Source: a virus
Strand: one strand, 5' to 3'
Virus record (IMG/VR): IMGVR_UViG_3300042386_000246
Location: 1 to 36,792 of that record
DNA length: 36,792 nt
The translations under genes were made by a program, and so were the position numbers. The notes beneath the pieces are model-generated. The model made no database searches and was not told where the DNA came from. It saw only the letters and a program-made list of their open reading frames with translations. Positions 17,879 to 26,895 of this stretch are shown in pieces (position 1 is the stretch's first letter; every line of letters begins with the position of its first letter).

Positions 17879-18157
17879 ATGGTAATACATAGTCCAATAT
17901 TTTCAGGTTCAATTATTCAAGCTTCAAATGCATACGCAAATTTAAGCGGTTCATTTACTGGTTCATTTACTGGTTCATTTAAAGGAACTATTGATGTATC
18001 TCAAGCATCTTTTGATTTTCTTAATATAAATCAAAGATTATCTGTTACTGGTTCTCAAATAATTACTGGTTCTATTAGATTAACACAAGGTGGTTATTTA
18101 GTAGATGGTGTGGACGTATTAGATTCGGCAATAGCCTTTGCAATAGCATTAGGATAA
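17879..18157 (+). CDS. Small fibre-like structural protein
   Basis: A 92-aa protein rich in Ser, Gly and Thr. GSFTGSFTGSF near residue 25 and VTGSQIITGSI near residue 60 use the same beta-repeat vocabulary as the large fibres. It ends in a hydrophobic stretch, AIAFAIALG. A TATTTATA element precedes it. The next gene starts 12 nt later. The function is unknown. It could be a fibre adaptor or a shed fragment of a fibre gene, but the intact frame and its own leader argue for a functional gene. Confidence 0.6.
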   Translation: MVIHSPIFSGSIIQASNAYANLSGSFTGSFTGSFKGTIDVSQASFDFLNINQRLSVTGSQIITGSIRLTQGGYLVDGVDVLDSAIAFAIALG

Positions 18158-18169
18158 AAATAAAACAAA

Positions 18170-18502
18170 ATGGCAAATACATTTAAAAATAGTATAACAA
18201 GTTCAATCGGAATAACAGGCGTAAAAGTATATGAAGCTCCGGCAGGAACAGCAGCAACTGTAATTGGTGTCAATGTAGCAAATACATCAACTCAAAATAT
18301 TTCTGTAAGTGTAATGCTTAGAGACAATGGTGGAAACAAATGCGTATTTTTGGTAAAGAATGCTTTAATTGTACAAGGTAGTTCAAATGTTATGGTAGGT
18401 GGAGACCAAAAAGTTGTATTAGAAGCAACAGACTTTATTTCAGTTACATCATCGTTAGCAGCTTCGGCAGATGTAATTGTTTCAGTATTAGAATTGACAT
18501 AA
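18170..18502 (+). CDS. Small beta-sandwich structural protein
   Basis: A 110-aa protein with no cysteine-rich or enzymatic motif. It has alternating strands: VYEAPAG, then ANTSTQNISVSVML, then KVVLEATDFISV, then a C-terminal VIVSVLEL. This matches the split halves of the 5374-6291 protein, with YTTPAG and NNS at the front and KLVLEETYGFIV with VVLSLLE at the back. I infer a shared fold used for tail or fibre decoration. The start has an A-rich leader and no Shine-Dalgarno. Confidence 0.6.
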   Translation: MANTFKNSITSSIGITGVKVYEAPAGTAATVIGVNVANTSTQNISVSVMLRDNGGNKCVFLVKNALIVQGSSNVMVGGDQKVVLEATDFISVTSSLAASADVIVSVLELT

Positions 18503-18518
18503 TAAAAAGATATATTAA

Positions 18519-21500
18519 ATGGCGTTTAACGGTAATAATCCAAATGGTTTAAATCAGACTAGTGTAAATAGTGTATCACTTTTTGTAAGTGGTTCTCCTA
18601 TTTTAAATGCCTCATCTGAATCTGTTAATATTGTAGGAAATTTTAGTTCTTCTGCAGTACAAACAAATGTAATTGGAGTAATTGGTACATCACCACTTCA
18701 AATAAAAGCAAATACCCAAATTAGTGGCTCTTTTAATATTTCATCATCAATATCAGCATCTTTGTTTAGAGGAGATGGTAGTGGATTGTTTAATATATCA
18801 GCTACATCAATTGGTGATTTGGATAGATTAAAATCAGGTTCAGCAACGGCAATAATTTCTCCAAATAAAGGTTTAGTAGTTAATACTGATTTAACAGTAG
18901 CTGGTACAATAAATGCAACTGAATTAAAAGTAACTTATATATCATCATCAATAATCTACGCAAGTGGTTCATCAAAATTTGGTGATGCTCAAACTGATAA
19001 GCAGGAATTTACTGGAAGTGTTGGGATTACTGGTTCATTAACATTTGGTGTTGGTTCTTTACCGCAAGATGGTAGTACAAATGAAGTTTTAGTTTATAAT
19101 ACAACAACTGGTAGAGTTGGTGTAAAAACAGCAGCAGCAACATCAGGAACATCTGGTACTTCTGGAACATCGGGAACATCAGGAACATCTGGTTCATCTG
19201 GTACATCGGGTTCATCAGGAACTTCTGGTTCTCAGGGTTCGTCTGGAACTTCTGGAACATCAGGAACTTCTGGAACATCAGGAACTTCTGGTTCAACTGG
19301 TTCGGCTGGCACATCAGGAACTTCTGGAACATCAGGAACTTCTGGAACATCAGGAACTTCTGGTACAAGCGGTAGTAGTGGTACAAGTGGTACATCAGGA
19401 ACTTCTGGAACATCGGGCTCAACCGGTAGTAGTGGTACAACGGGTTCGGCAGGAACTTCTGGAACATCAGGAACTTCTGGAACATCAGGAACTTCTGGTA
19501 CAAGCGGTACATCTGGACTAAGTGGTAGTAGTGGAACAAGCGGTACGAGTGGTTCATCGGGAATAAGTGGTACAAATGGTACGGGTGGTACAACTGGTAC
19601 AGCTGGTACATCGGGAACCTCTGGAAGAAGTGGTAGTAGTGGTACTTCGGGAACTTCTGGAACTGCAGGAAGTGGTGGTATAACTGGTGGTGGCGGTTCA
19701 AATGGAACATCAGGAACTTCTGGTAGTAGTGGGACAAGCGGTACAAGTGGAACGAATGGAACGGCTGGTAGTGGAGGTTCATCGGGAACTTCAGGTATAA
19801 CTGGAGCCGGTGGAGGAAGTGGTTCATCGGGAACTTCGGGAACAAGTGGAAGTAGAGGTACATCAGGAACTTCTGGTTCATCAGGAACTTCTGGTTCATC
19901 TGGAACTTCTGGAATAAGTGGTAGTGGGGGTTCATCGGGAACTTCAGGAACTTCGGGAACAAGTGGAAGTAGAGGTACATCAGGAACTTCTGGAGCACAA
20001 GGTTCATCGGGTTCAGCAGGAACATCTGGAACTTCTGGAGCACAAGGTTCTTCTGGTTCAGCAGGAACATCAGGAACTTCTGGTACATCTGGAATTTCAG
20101 GTTCGGCAGGTACATCGGGAACATCTGGAACTTCTGGAGCACAAGGTTCTTCTGGTTCAGCAGGAACATCTGGAACTTCTGGAGCACAAGGTTCTTCTGG
20201 TTCAGCAGGAACTTCTGGTACAAGTGGTAGTAGAGGCACTTCAGGAACTTCTGGTATAAGTGGTAGTAGTGGGACTAGTGGTAGTAGTGGGGTGAGTGGT
20301 TCGGCTGGAACTTCAGGAACTTCTGGTACAAGTGGTTCGGCTGGAACTTCTGGTACAAGTGGTAGTAGAGGTACTTCAGGAACTTCTGGTACAAGTGGCT
20401 CATCGGGAACTTCTGGAGTAAGTGGTTCTGCTGGTACAAGCGGTAGTAGTGGTACTTCTGGAACTTCTGGAACTTCTGGAAGTAGTGGTACTTCTGGTTC
20501 TTCTGGAACTTCTGGAAGTAGTGGAACATCAGGTACGCGTGGTACATCTGGTACATCTGGATTATTAGCATTAACTGGTACAACTGATAATGGTGTAATC
20601 ACACTAAATGGTTCAGCTCCTAACGGAACTGTTGAAGCAAATTTAAGATTCGATGGTACTACATTAGCAGTAACTGGTAACGCTACAATTAGTGGTGACC
20701 TTACTGTAAGTGGTACAACAACATATATTAATACAACAACATTAAATGTAGGTGATAATATCATTACACTTAACGCAGATATTGGAGCATCAACTACACC
20801 AACTGAAAATGCTGGTATAGAAGTTAAGAGAGGCAATGCAGCAACAAAACAATTTTATTGGGATGAAGGTAGTGATAGATGGTATCACGACGATAACACA
20901 TACATAGCTGGTAATTTAGTTCTTAGTGGAACTGTTGATAGTGGACAAGGAGCAACTGAAGTTCATTTAATGAACCAAAATGTTCGTACAACTGATTCAC
21001 CATCATTCAATAGAATAACATCAACTGTAGCAACTGGTACATCACCATTAGCAGTATCATCTACAACTTTAGTTAGTAACTTAAACTCTGATTATTTAGG
21101 TGGACAACAAAATTCATTATTCTTTAGAAATTTAAGTGGAGGTACTGGTACTAGTATTGATACTTATGTTGATAATGGATTTAGAACCTTAAGTTATACA
21201 GGATATAGTTCTGGATTGTGGTCTACTAATATGGGTGGTTCTACTGGAACAGTTCAAATGGAGTTTGAATATAATACTCCTGTTAGAGGATTCAAAATAA
21301 GAAATAGAACGGATAATACATCTTGGTCATCGGTTGGATGGGTAACTATGACAACTGCAAATCAAGGACATATTGCTGGAACAATTTGGCATAGTGCAAA
21401 TGATGGAACTGGTACTGGATTGGATGCGGATTTATGGGACGGTTACCAATTCTCAGATTATTTAAACCAACCGGTTAGAACAACTGATAACGTAACACAT

Positions 21501-24500
21501 AATAGACTAACATTAGGAGTTGCAACTGGTACATCTCCATTGGTAGTTTCATCAACTACATTAGTATCAAGCCTCAATTCAGATTTATTGGATGGGCAAG
21601 AAGGTACTTATTATGACCAAAGACAATATACAAGAGCAGATAACTATTTAGGTGGTTACTATGTGAGTGGTGGTAGTGAAAAACCAAACAACGCTATATT
21701 TGGAGCTGGTAAGTTTAAAGTAGCAATGCTATCCAGTGGTAATTTAGGATTTAGTGGTCCTTGGAGTGATGTGTTATGGACAAGTACATATAGTGGTGGT
21801 GATGTTAAGAGTAGTTTCGCTATTGTAAGTGACAAATACTCAGAAAATGTTTTCTTCGCAAAACAAGCATTTGATTCGGCAAATTGGGGAAGTGGTAGAT
21901 TAGTTCTTACTGATTTCAATTCTCCATATGCATATTATATGAATCAGTATGTTCGTACAACCGATTCTCCTACTTTTAATGATTTAACAGTAACAGGTAG
22001 AGCTGTAATTGGTGGTAACTTTAGTAATCAGGCATATAGTTCAGTAGGTTCTACTAGATTACATTTTGGTGGTGGTGACTCTGATGCAAATAGCAATTAC
22101 TACATCGGTACAAACTTAGAAAATTTTGGTGGTAACTATACTAAATTGGATTTAAGATGGCACACTGGTATTCGTATGGGTGCACAGCCTGGATATGGTG
22201 GTGTTCGTTTCTATAATAATGAAGATTTAGATGCAGTTATTTTATCAGTTGGTACTAGTGATGCAAACGTTAAAGTAACAAATAGCTTAATAGCTGGAAG
22301 TACTGGTACTCCTCAAGCTACTATACAAGCGGTTGGTAATTTAAGATGGTCTTCTGGTGGTAACTCATATTACACTTATAGTGATATGGATAGTGGAGGT
22401 CTTTATATAGAGACTGTAGATAATGGCACCAGCCGTGCAAAAATGAGATTCCAAACTAGACCTTCAAACTCTGGAGCATATACAACATATCAAATTGATT
22501 CTAATAATAACGCTCATTATTGGAGTATTAATGGAACAAATTATTTAACATTAGATACTGGTAATTTGAATGTAAATAATGCCGGTTTAATTGTAAATGG
22601 TTTAGCAAGATTCAATAGTAGTGGCGCTCCGTTTATGAGATGGCATAATACATCTGCATCTGGATATATGTTATTGGGAATGTATGATGATAATAGTACT
22701 CAAAGAGTTTGGTTTGGTATGGGTGGTAGAACACAATCTTTTGGTTCTTATGCAGCATATTCTACTGATGGATTATCTATGAATTTAGATGGAGCTGGCG
22801 CAATCAATATATCAAATAGAGGTTCATCAAAAAGAATCAATTTAAATACTGGTACTGAAGGTGCATCGAATTTTACTACATTAAGAATGGTAAATCAGGA
22901 AGTATATGTAACGCCTGATTCGGTAAATGGTAATTTACGTTCACCACTATATTATGTTTCGGATGATACAACTTATTTATGGAATAGTAATAGAATAGTA
23001 GTAAACCAAGTAACATTCCCTTATAGAGAATGGGATTATAGTTGGGGAGCTCATGGTACTGGTAGTGGTACTCAATCAATGTCCTTTAGAATGTGGGATA
23101 GTTACACTCAAAGTGGAGCACCTTCATCTTATGGTACATTAATTGAATATTATGGATTAGGTGGGCATCAACATGACCAATACTATTTCTATCAGGGTGA
23201 AATTCTTCATAGATACGGATGGTATGGTACTACGAACTGGCAAAGTGGGTGGAGAGCAATGTTGCATGCTGGAAACTATTCTGGATACGCAATTCCTATT
23301 AGTGGTGGTATAAATATGACTGGTTCTTATGGTTTAAATGACCAAAGATTATATCTAAGAACTAACGGAGATACCAATCACTTTATATGGAATGCGGATG
23401 ATGATTGGGAAGAAATGAGATACTATTTTGGAACTGGATTTAGAGTTCAAAGTAGTAATGGTGTAACATCGGCAACATTTACAAATAGTGGTATTAACGC
23501 CGTTAATATGACCATTGGTGGCGCACAAGTTTGGTATAATAGTGGTGGTTGGTTAGGTGATTTAGCATCTTATGGATTTACTAGAGCTTGGGGACATGCT
23601 ATGTCTGGGGGTTCTGAATTTGTAATCCTATATAAAGGTGGACAAGGATATACATTAGTTGATGGCTCTTATTACGCTTACGAAGCAGGTGGATTCTATT
23701 CATCAAATAACTCAGCAGGAAACACATTATTAGGATTTAATGCAGATAGTACATCTTCTGTTAGATTTAATTCGGCAGTTAGAATTGGTACAAACAATAA
23801 CCTTTACTTAGATTACAACTACGGACAATCTGTTGTAGGTGTTTATACATCTACTAGATATCAGGGTGTATTTGCAATGAGTGATTCATATAAATTGGCA
23901 ATTGATGGAAGTAGTCCTGGTAACTTATATGGTTTAGCTTGGTCACATCCAAACGCTGGAGGACAAGCTGGATTTTTAAATGACCACGGATTATTAGTAA
24001 TGAACTATGGTACTACATTCGCAGCAATTTCTTCTAGAATTTGGGCAAGAGACCAAATGAACGCACCAATTTATTACGATAGAGATACTGGATATTATGG
24101 TGATTTTAATAGTGAGACCAACTGGCAAGGTTTGACCAATTATGGTAAAATGAGAATTGGTTTAACTGCAAAGGGTAACTTTAGAAGAAATGATTATACT
24201 GGAGATACTAACTATTGGGTAGGTTCAATGGGATGGGGTACAACGGACCTTATCTCTGTATTTACTTGGGGTAGTGGATTCTTTGATACATGGAGTAATC
24301 CGGCTAACCAACCTGCTGGTACATCTCACTGGACTGGAGTTCAGGCACTTCACTATGTAAGTTCATATAATAGTGGATATGGGTGGCAATTAGTTGGTGG
24401 ACCTATTGAAGGTGCATGGTGGACATCTTATTGGAGTTCAAAGCGTGCTTGGTATAAGTTAGCAATGTACGGATTGAATGAAGTTGGTGTTGGTTCACTA

Positions 24501-25877
24501 TATTCTACAATTATGTACGATGCCAATGACACATCTCGATATGTAGACCCTAATGGATATAGTTATTTTACAAACACTGGTTTAGTATTAGAAGTTGTAA
24601 AACTTGGAACAGGTCCTAATAGTAGAGCATTTATGGCAGCAAACAACCAGGGTGATAACTCTTGGGGTATTGTTGGTGAATTTAGAGTAAATGGTGGACC
24701 TGGAGGTGATAGACCTTCTATCTTATTCTCAAGCGGATTTAATAGTAATACATGGTCTTGTGGATATGGATATGCAGATGATTCTTATTTTAGAATCAAT
24801 CACGACCACGGACATAGAAACCAAAGTTGGGGTACTACCGACTTCTATATTGATAGAGGTGGTAACTCATATTCAAATGGTAGTTCTAGAGCACCAATAT
24901 TCTATGACCAAAACAATACGGCATATTATACTGACCCTACTGGATATTCTCAAATGAGTTCTGGTGAATTCAACAACTATATGAGAGCAGCTCGTATAGA
25001 TTTCATTGGTACTGGTGGTAACTCTGGACAAGGTACAAATGCATACTCTATCTTCCAAGAAGGTGGTGGATGGGGTTATCCTTATCCGGATTTAAGAATT
25101 GCATATCATACTGGTATTAAATTGGGAGGAAATGCTGGTTCTTATGAAGGAACTAGAGTTTATTCTGATTACGATATGAGTGATTTGTGTATCCAATTGG
25201 CAGGTTCATCAAACTATTCATTTAAGTATAAATGGATGTGGACCAATGACACGGGATATTACGCCAGTCAAAACGGAGCTCACTGGTATCCAAACAACAT
25301 CACATATGGTGCTTGGAGAATGAATGGTAATAGAAATGGATGGTATGGACACGTAATCGATTCAGCATATTTACCTCACTATATGTGGGAGAGTGGTAAT
25401 GGTGGAATATATTTACAAGACGCTGGAAGATGGGTATTGTATCATTCGTTAGGAAATAACTGTACGGGATTTTGTACATCTTCAACATCTGGAGCATATG
25501 GTATATATGTAGCTAAAGGTATTTATTCTGAAGGTAATATAGTAGCTTATTCTGATAGACGAGCAAAAGAAAATATTATAACTGTTGATAATGCTTTAGA
25601 TAAAGTATCACAAATGAGAGGTGTATTTTATAGTAGAATTAATGATGAAACCAAAAAAAGAAATATAGGGGTAATTGCACAAGAAGTAGAAAAAATATTA
25701 CCTGAGGTAGTAACATACGCAGCTGATGTGGATGAGTATGGTGTTTCATATGGTAATTTTGCTGGTTTATTTATTGAAGCAATAAAAGAACAAAATGAAA
25801 TTATAAAAAAACAATCAGCTGAAATTAAAGAATTGAAAGAAATTTTAAATAATTTAATACTTAATATTAAAGGATAA
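18519..25877 (+). CDS. Giant tail fibre with GTS stalk and C-terminal S74 chaperone domain
   Basis: A 2452-aa protein. Residues 1-205 resemble the first part of the other giant fibre (YISSSIIYASGSSKFGD). Residues about 206-684 are Gly-Thr-Ser triplets. Residues about 685-2340 are beta-rich, with two copies of ATGTSPLxVSSTTLVSxLNS and several YD-x-N-x-T-x-YY-x-DP units, rich in Tyr, Trp and Gly as in receptor-binding fibres. Residues 2345 to about 2452 form an S74 (endosialidase-type) intramolecular chaperone: SDRRAKENI, GVIAQEVEKILPEVV, YGVSYGNF, then a C-terminal coiled coil (about 2420-2450). In this family the domain trimerises, folds the fibre and cuts itself off just before the Ser of SDxRxK, here Ser2345. 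This is the best candidate for the main host-recognition fibre. Confidence 0.88.
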   Translation: MAFNGNNPNGLNQTSVNSVSLFVSGSPILNASSESVNIVGNFSSSAVQTNVIGVIGTSPLQIKANTQISGSFNISSSISASLFRGDGSGLFNISATSIGDLDRLKSGSATAIISPNKGLVVNTDLTVAGTINATELKVTYISSSIIYASGSSKFGDAQTDKQEFTGSVGITGSLTFGVGSLPQDGSTNEVLVYNTTTGRVGVKTAAATSGTSGTSGTSGTSGTSGSSGTSGSSGTSGSQGSSGTSGTSGTSGTSGTSGSTGSAGTSGTSGTSGTSGTSGTSGTSGSSGTSGTSGTSGTSGSTGSSGTTGSAGTSGTSGTSGTSGTSGTSGTSGLSGSSGTSGTSGSSGISGTNGTGGTTGTAGTSGTSGRSGSSGTSGTSGTAGSGGITGGGGSNGTSGTSGSSGTSGTSGTNGTAGSGGSSGTSGITGAGGGSGSSGTSGTSGSRGTSGTSGSSGTSGSSGTSGISGSGGSSGTSGTSGTSGSRGTSGTSGAQGSSGSAGTSGTSGAQGSSGSAGTSGTSGTSGISGSAGTSGTSGTSGAQGSSGSAGTSGTSGAQGSSGSAGTSGTSGSRGTSGTSGISGSSGTSGSSGVSGSAGTSGTSGTSGSAGTSGTSGSRGTSGTSGTSGSSGTSGVSGSAGTSGSSGTSGTSGTSGSSGTSGSSGTSGSSGTSGTRGTSGTSGLLALTGTTDNGVITLNGSAPNGTVEANLRFDGTTLAVTGNATISGDLTVSGTTTYINTTTLNVGDNIITLNADIGASTTPTENAGIEVKRGNAATKQFYWDEGSDRWYHDDNTYIAGNLVLSGTVDSGQGATEVHLMNQNVRTTDSPSFNRITSTVATGTSPLAVSSTTLVSNLNSDYLGGQQNSLFFRNLSGGTGTSIDTYVDNGFRTLSYTGYSSGLWSTNMGGSTGTVQMEFEYNTPVRGFKIRNRTDNTSWSSVGWVTMTTANQGHIAGTIWHSANDGTGTGLDADLWDGYQFSDYLNQPVRTTDNVTHNRLTLGVATGTSPLVVSSTTLVSSLNSDLLDGQEGTYYDQRQYTRADNYLGGYYVSGGSEKPNNAIFGAGKFKVAMLSSGNLGFSGPWSDVLWTSTYSGGDVKSSFAIVSDKYSENVFFAKQAFDSANWGSGRLVLTDFNSPYAYYMNQYVRTTDSPTFNDLTVTGRAVIGGNFSNQAYSSVGSTRLHFGGGDSDANSNYYIGTNLENFGGNYTKLDLRWHTGIRMGAQPGYGGVRFYNNEDLDAVILSVGTSDANVKVTNSLIAGSTGTPQATIQAVGNLRWSSGGNSYYTYSDMDSGGLYIETVDNGTSRAKMRFQTRPSNSGAYTTYQIDSNNNAHYWSINGTNYLTLDTGNLNVNNAGLIVNGLARFNSSGAPFMRWHNTSASGYMLLGMYDDNSTQRVWFGMGGRTQSFGSYAAYSTDGLSMNLDGAGAINISNRGSSKRINLNTGTEGASNFTTLRMVNQEVYVTPDSVNGNLRSPLYYVSDDTTYLWNSNRIVVNQVTFPYREWDYSWGAHGTGSGTQSMSFRMWDSYTQSGAPSSYGTLIEYYGLGGHQHDQYYFYQGEILHRYGWYGTTNWQSGWRAMLHAGNYSGYAIPISGGINMTGSYGLNDQRLYLRTNGDTNHFIWNADDDWEEMRYYFGTGFRVQSSNGVTSATFTNSGINAVNMTIGGAQVWYNSGGWLGDLASYGFTRAWGHAMSGGSEFVILYKGGQGYTLVDGSYYAYEAGGFYSSNNSAGNTLLGFNADSTSSVRFNSAVRIGTNNNLYLDYNYGQSVVGVYTSTRYQGVFAMSDSYKLAIDGSSPGNLYGLAWSHPNAGGQAGFLNDHGLLVMNYGTTFAAISSRIWARDQMNAPIYYDRDTGYYGDFNSETNWQGLTNYGKMRIGLTAKGNFRRNDYTGDTNYWVGSMGWGTTDLISVFTWGSGFFDTWSNPANQPAGTSHWTGVQALHYVSSYNSGYGWQLVGGPIEGAWWTSYWSSKRAWYKLAMYGLNEVGVGSLYSTIMYDANDTSRYVDPNGYSYFTNTGLVLEVVKLGTGPNSRAFMAANNQGDNSWGIVGEFRVNGGPGGDRPSILFSSGFNSNTWSCGYGYADDSYFRINHDHGHRNQSWGTTDFYIDRGGNSYSNGSSRAPIFYDQNNTAYYTDPTGYSQMSSGEFNNYMRAARIDFIGTGGNSGQGTNAYSIFQEGGGWGYPYPDLRIAYHTGIKLGGNAGSYEGTRVYSDYDMSDLCIQLAGSSNYSFKYKWMWTNDTGYYASQNGAHWYPNNITYGAWRMNGNRNGWYGHVIDSAYLPHYMWESGNGGIYLQDAGRWVLYHSLGNNCTGFCTSSTSGAYGIYVAKGIYSEGNIVAYSDRRAKENIITVDNALDKVSQMRGVFYSRINDETKKRNIGVIAQEVEKILPEVVTYAADVDEYGVSYGNFAGLFIEAIKEQNEIIKKQSAEIKELKEILNNLILNIKG
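19138..20570 (+). repeat. Second Gly-Thr-Ser triplet repeat
   Basis: About 475 residues of GTS-type triplets, with GSS, GSA, GAQ and GSR variants. They include repeated GAQGSSGSAGTSG blocks near 19990-20210. The 18-bp core unit is the same as in the upstream giant fibre. It lacks the FFGSS interruptions. Confidence 0.9.
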
Positions 25878-25881
25878 TAAT

Positions 25882-26313
25882 ATGGCACTAATTAGAGATT
25901 ACGAATTACCAGGAACTGGATTGACTGTACCAAATGCATATCACGTTGTTACAAATATAAAAGTTGAAAAAAGAATGGCAGATTTTAAGCCACCTGTTGA
26001 CCTATCTAGACCCGATGGTTTAACGCCAATGAATAGAAGCGCAGGTACGGAAGTATATTGGTCTGCTGGATATACTGGAGAAGTGGCAGTAACTATTTGG
26101 GTAAATAAAGCTGCAAGGGATGCCAATGCAAACCCAATTGGATTTATAGGAACTAACCCATCTGATAATAAACATGGTGTTAGTATTGGTACTGCTGGTA
26201 TGGACCATAAGTGCGTATTTTTTATAGACCAATCATCAACATTGGACCATATGGCACAAGCATATAGACATTTATTAACTACCGATTATTATAGTGGTTC
26301 ATTGGAAGTTTAA
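25882..26313 (+). CDS. Conserved-looking structural protein, function unknown
   Basis: A 143-aa protein that starts 4 nt after the second fibre ends. It begins MALIRDYELPGTG, has a mid-region WSAGYTGEVAVTIWVN (probably strands), and a His/Asp-rich end DHMAQAYRHLL. There are no transmembrane segments and no recognised catalytic motif. Its place between fibres and sheath, and its tight spacing, suggest a virion protein or a fibre or baseplate adaptor. I cannot assign a family. Confidence 0.6.
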   Translation: MALIRDYELPGTGLTVPNAYHVVTNIKVEKRMADFKPPVDLSRPDGLTPMNRSAGTEVYWSAGYTGEVAVTIWVNKAARDANANPIGFIGTNPSDNKHGVSIGTAGMDHKCVFFIDQSSTLDHMAQAYRHLLTTDYYSGSLEV

Positions 26314-26321
26314 AATCAATA

Positions 26322-26329
26322 TATTTATA
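26322..26329 (+). promoter_or_regulatory. TATTTATA promoter-like element
   Basis: The octamer ends 19 nt before the ATG at 26349, in a 35-nt AT-only-like gap. Confidence 0.45.
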
Positions 26330-26348
26330 TAATATAAAATAAAAAATT

Positions 26349-26750
26349 ATGGGATTAACATACGATTGGAAATTAATAGGACTTAAAAAACAAAACACAG
26401 AAAATTTATCTGATGTAATTGTTGGTACTAATTGGAGATTAACAGGTACCGATGAAGATGGTAATAGCGGTATATTCAATGGAGCAACTCCTTTTGAAAT
26501 ACAAGACCTTAATGGTGATGGTTTTGTTGATTATAGAGATTTGACAGAAGAATTAGTATTGGGTTGGATACAAAACCATGTAAGTGGTTCATCTCCATCG
26601 AACTATATGAATCATATAAATCAACAAATACAAAAACAAATTAATACTGTAAAATTTGCAACAATAGATGTAAATGAAATTGATTTACCTTGGTCACCAA
26701 CATCTGGTAGTGCTACACCAACCCCACCAGAGGTTGCACCAACAACTTAA
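26349..26750 (+). CDS. Small probable structural protein with a dockerin/EF-hand-like loop
   Basis: A 133-aa protein. The first 45 residues (YDWKLIGL, then VIVGTNWRLTGTDEDGN) resemble a small beta domain found in many phage proteins near tail genes (I believe the DUF7936 type). Residues 59-70 read DLNGDGFVDYRD, which fits the calcium loop D-x-N-x-D-G-x-x-D-x-x-D of dockerins. LTEELVLGWIQNHV follows. The last 15 residues are a Pro/Thr tail. A TATTTATA element precedes it and a hairpin follows it, so it may form its own transcription unit or end one. Confidence 0.6.
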   Translation: MGLTYDWKLIGLKKQNTENLSDVIVGTNWRLTGTDEDGNSGIFNGATPFEIQDLNGDGFVDYRDLTEELVLGWIQNHVSGSSPSNYMNHINQQIQKQINTVKFATIDVNEIDLPWSPTSGSATPTPPEVAPTT

Positions 26751-26776
26751 TAATATTTAAAGATTTTTATTGTAAT

Positions 26777-26827
26777 ATGTTCAAAGCACTTATTTATAAA
26801 CAAATTTGTGTTTTGAACATTTTCTTT
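26777..26827 (+). terminator. Hairpin with T-rich 3' side, probable terminator before the sheath gene
   Basis: A 13-bp stem pairs 26777-26789 with 26808-26820 (one G-U). The loop is 18 nt, and TTTCTTT follows. The loop itself contains TATTTATA (26791-26798) and the palindrome ACAAATTTGT begins in it (26800-26809). It lies 26 nt after the stop codon at 26750. The stem is AT-rich, so termination may be partial. Confidence 0.5.
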
Positions 26828-26828
26828 A

Positions 26829-26836
26829 TATTTATA
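26829..26836 (+). promoter_or_regulatory. TATTTATA promoter-like element of the sheath gene
   Basis: The octamer lies just after the hairpin and 59 nt before the sheath ATG, which is farther than for the other genes. The leader holds a 15-nt sequence (26864-26878) repeated exactly at 29869-29883, and a real Shine-Dalgarno-like GGAG at 26884-26887. Confidence 0.45.
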
Positions 26837-26895
26837 TAGGTAATTACATGGGATTTTCTTAATTACAAACTTAAAATACAAATTGGAGAAATAAA

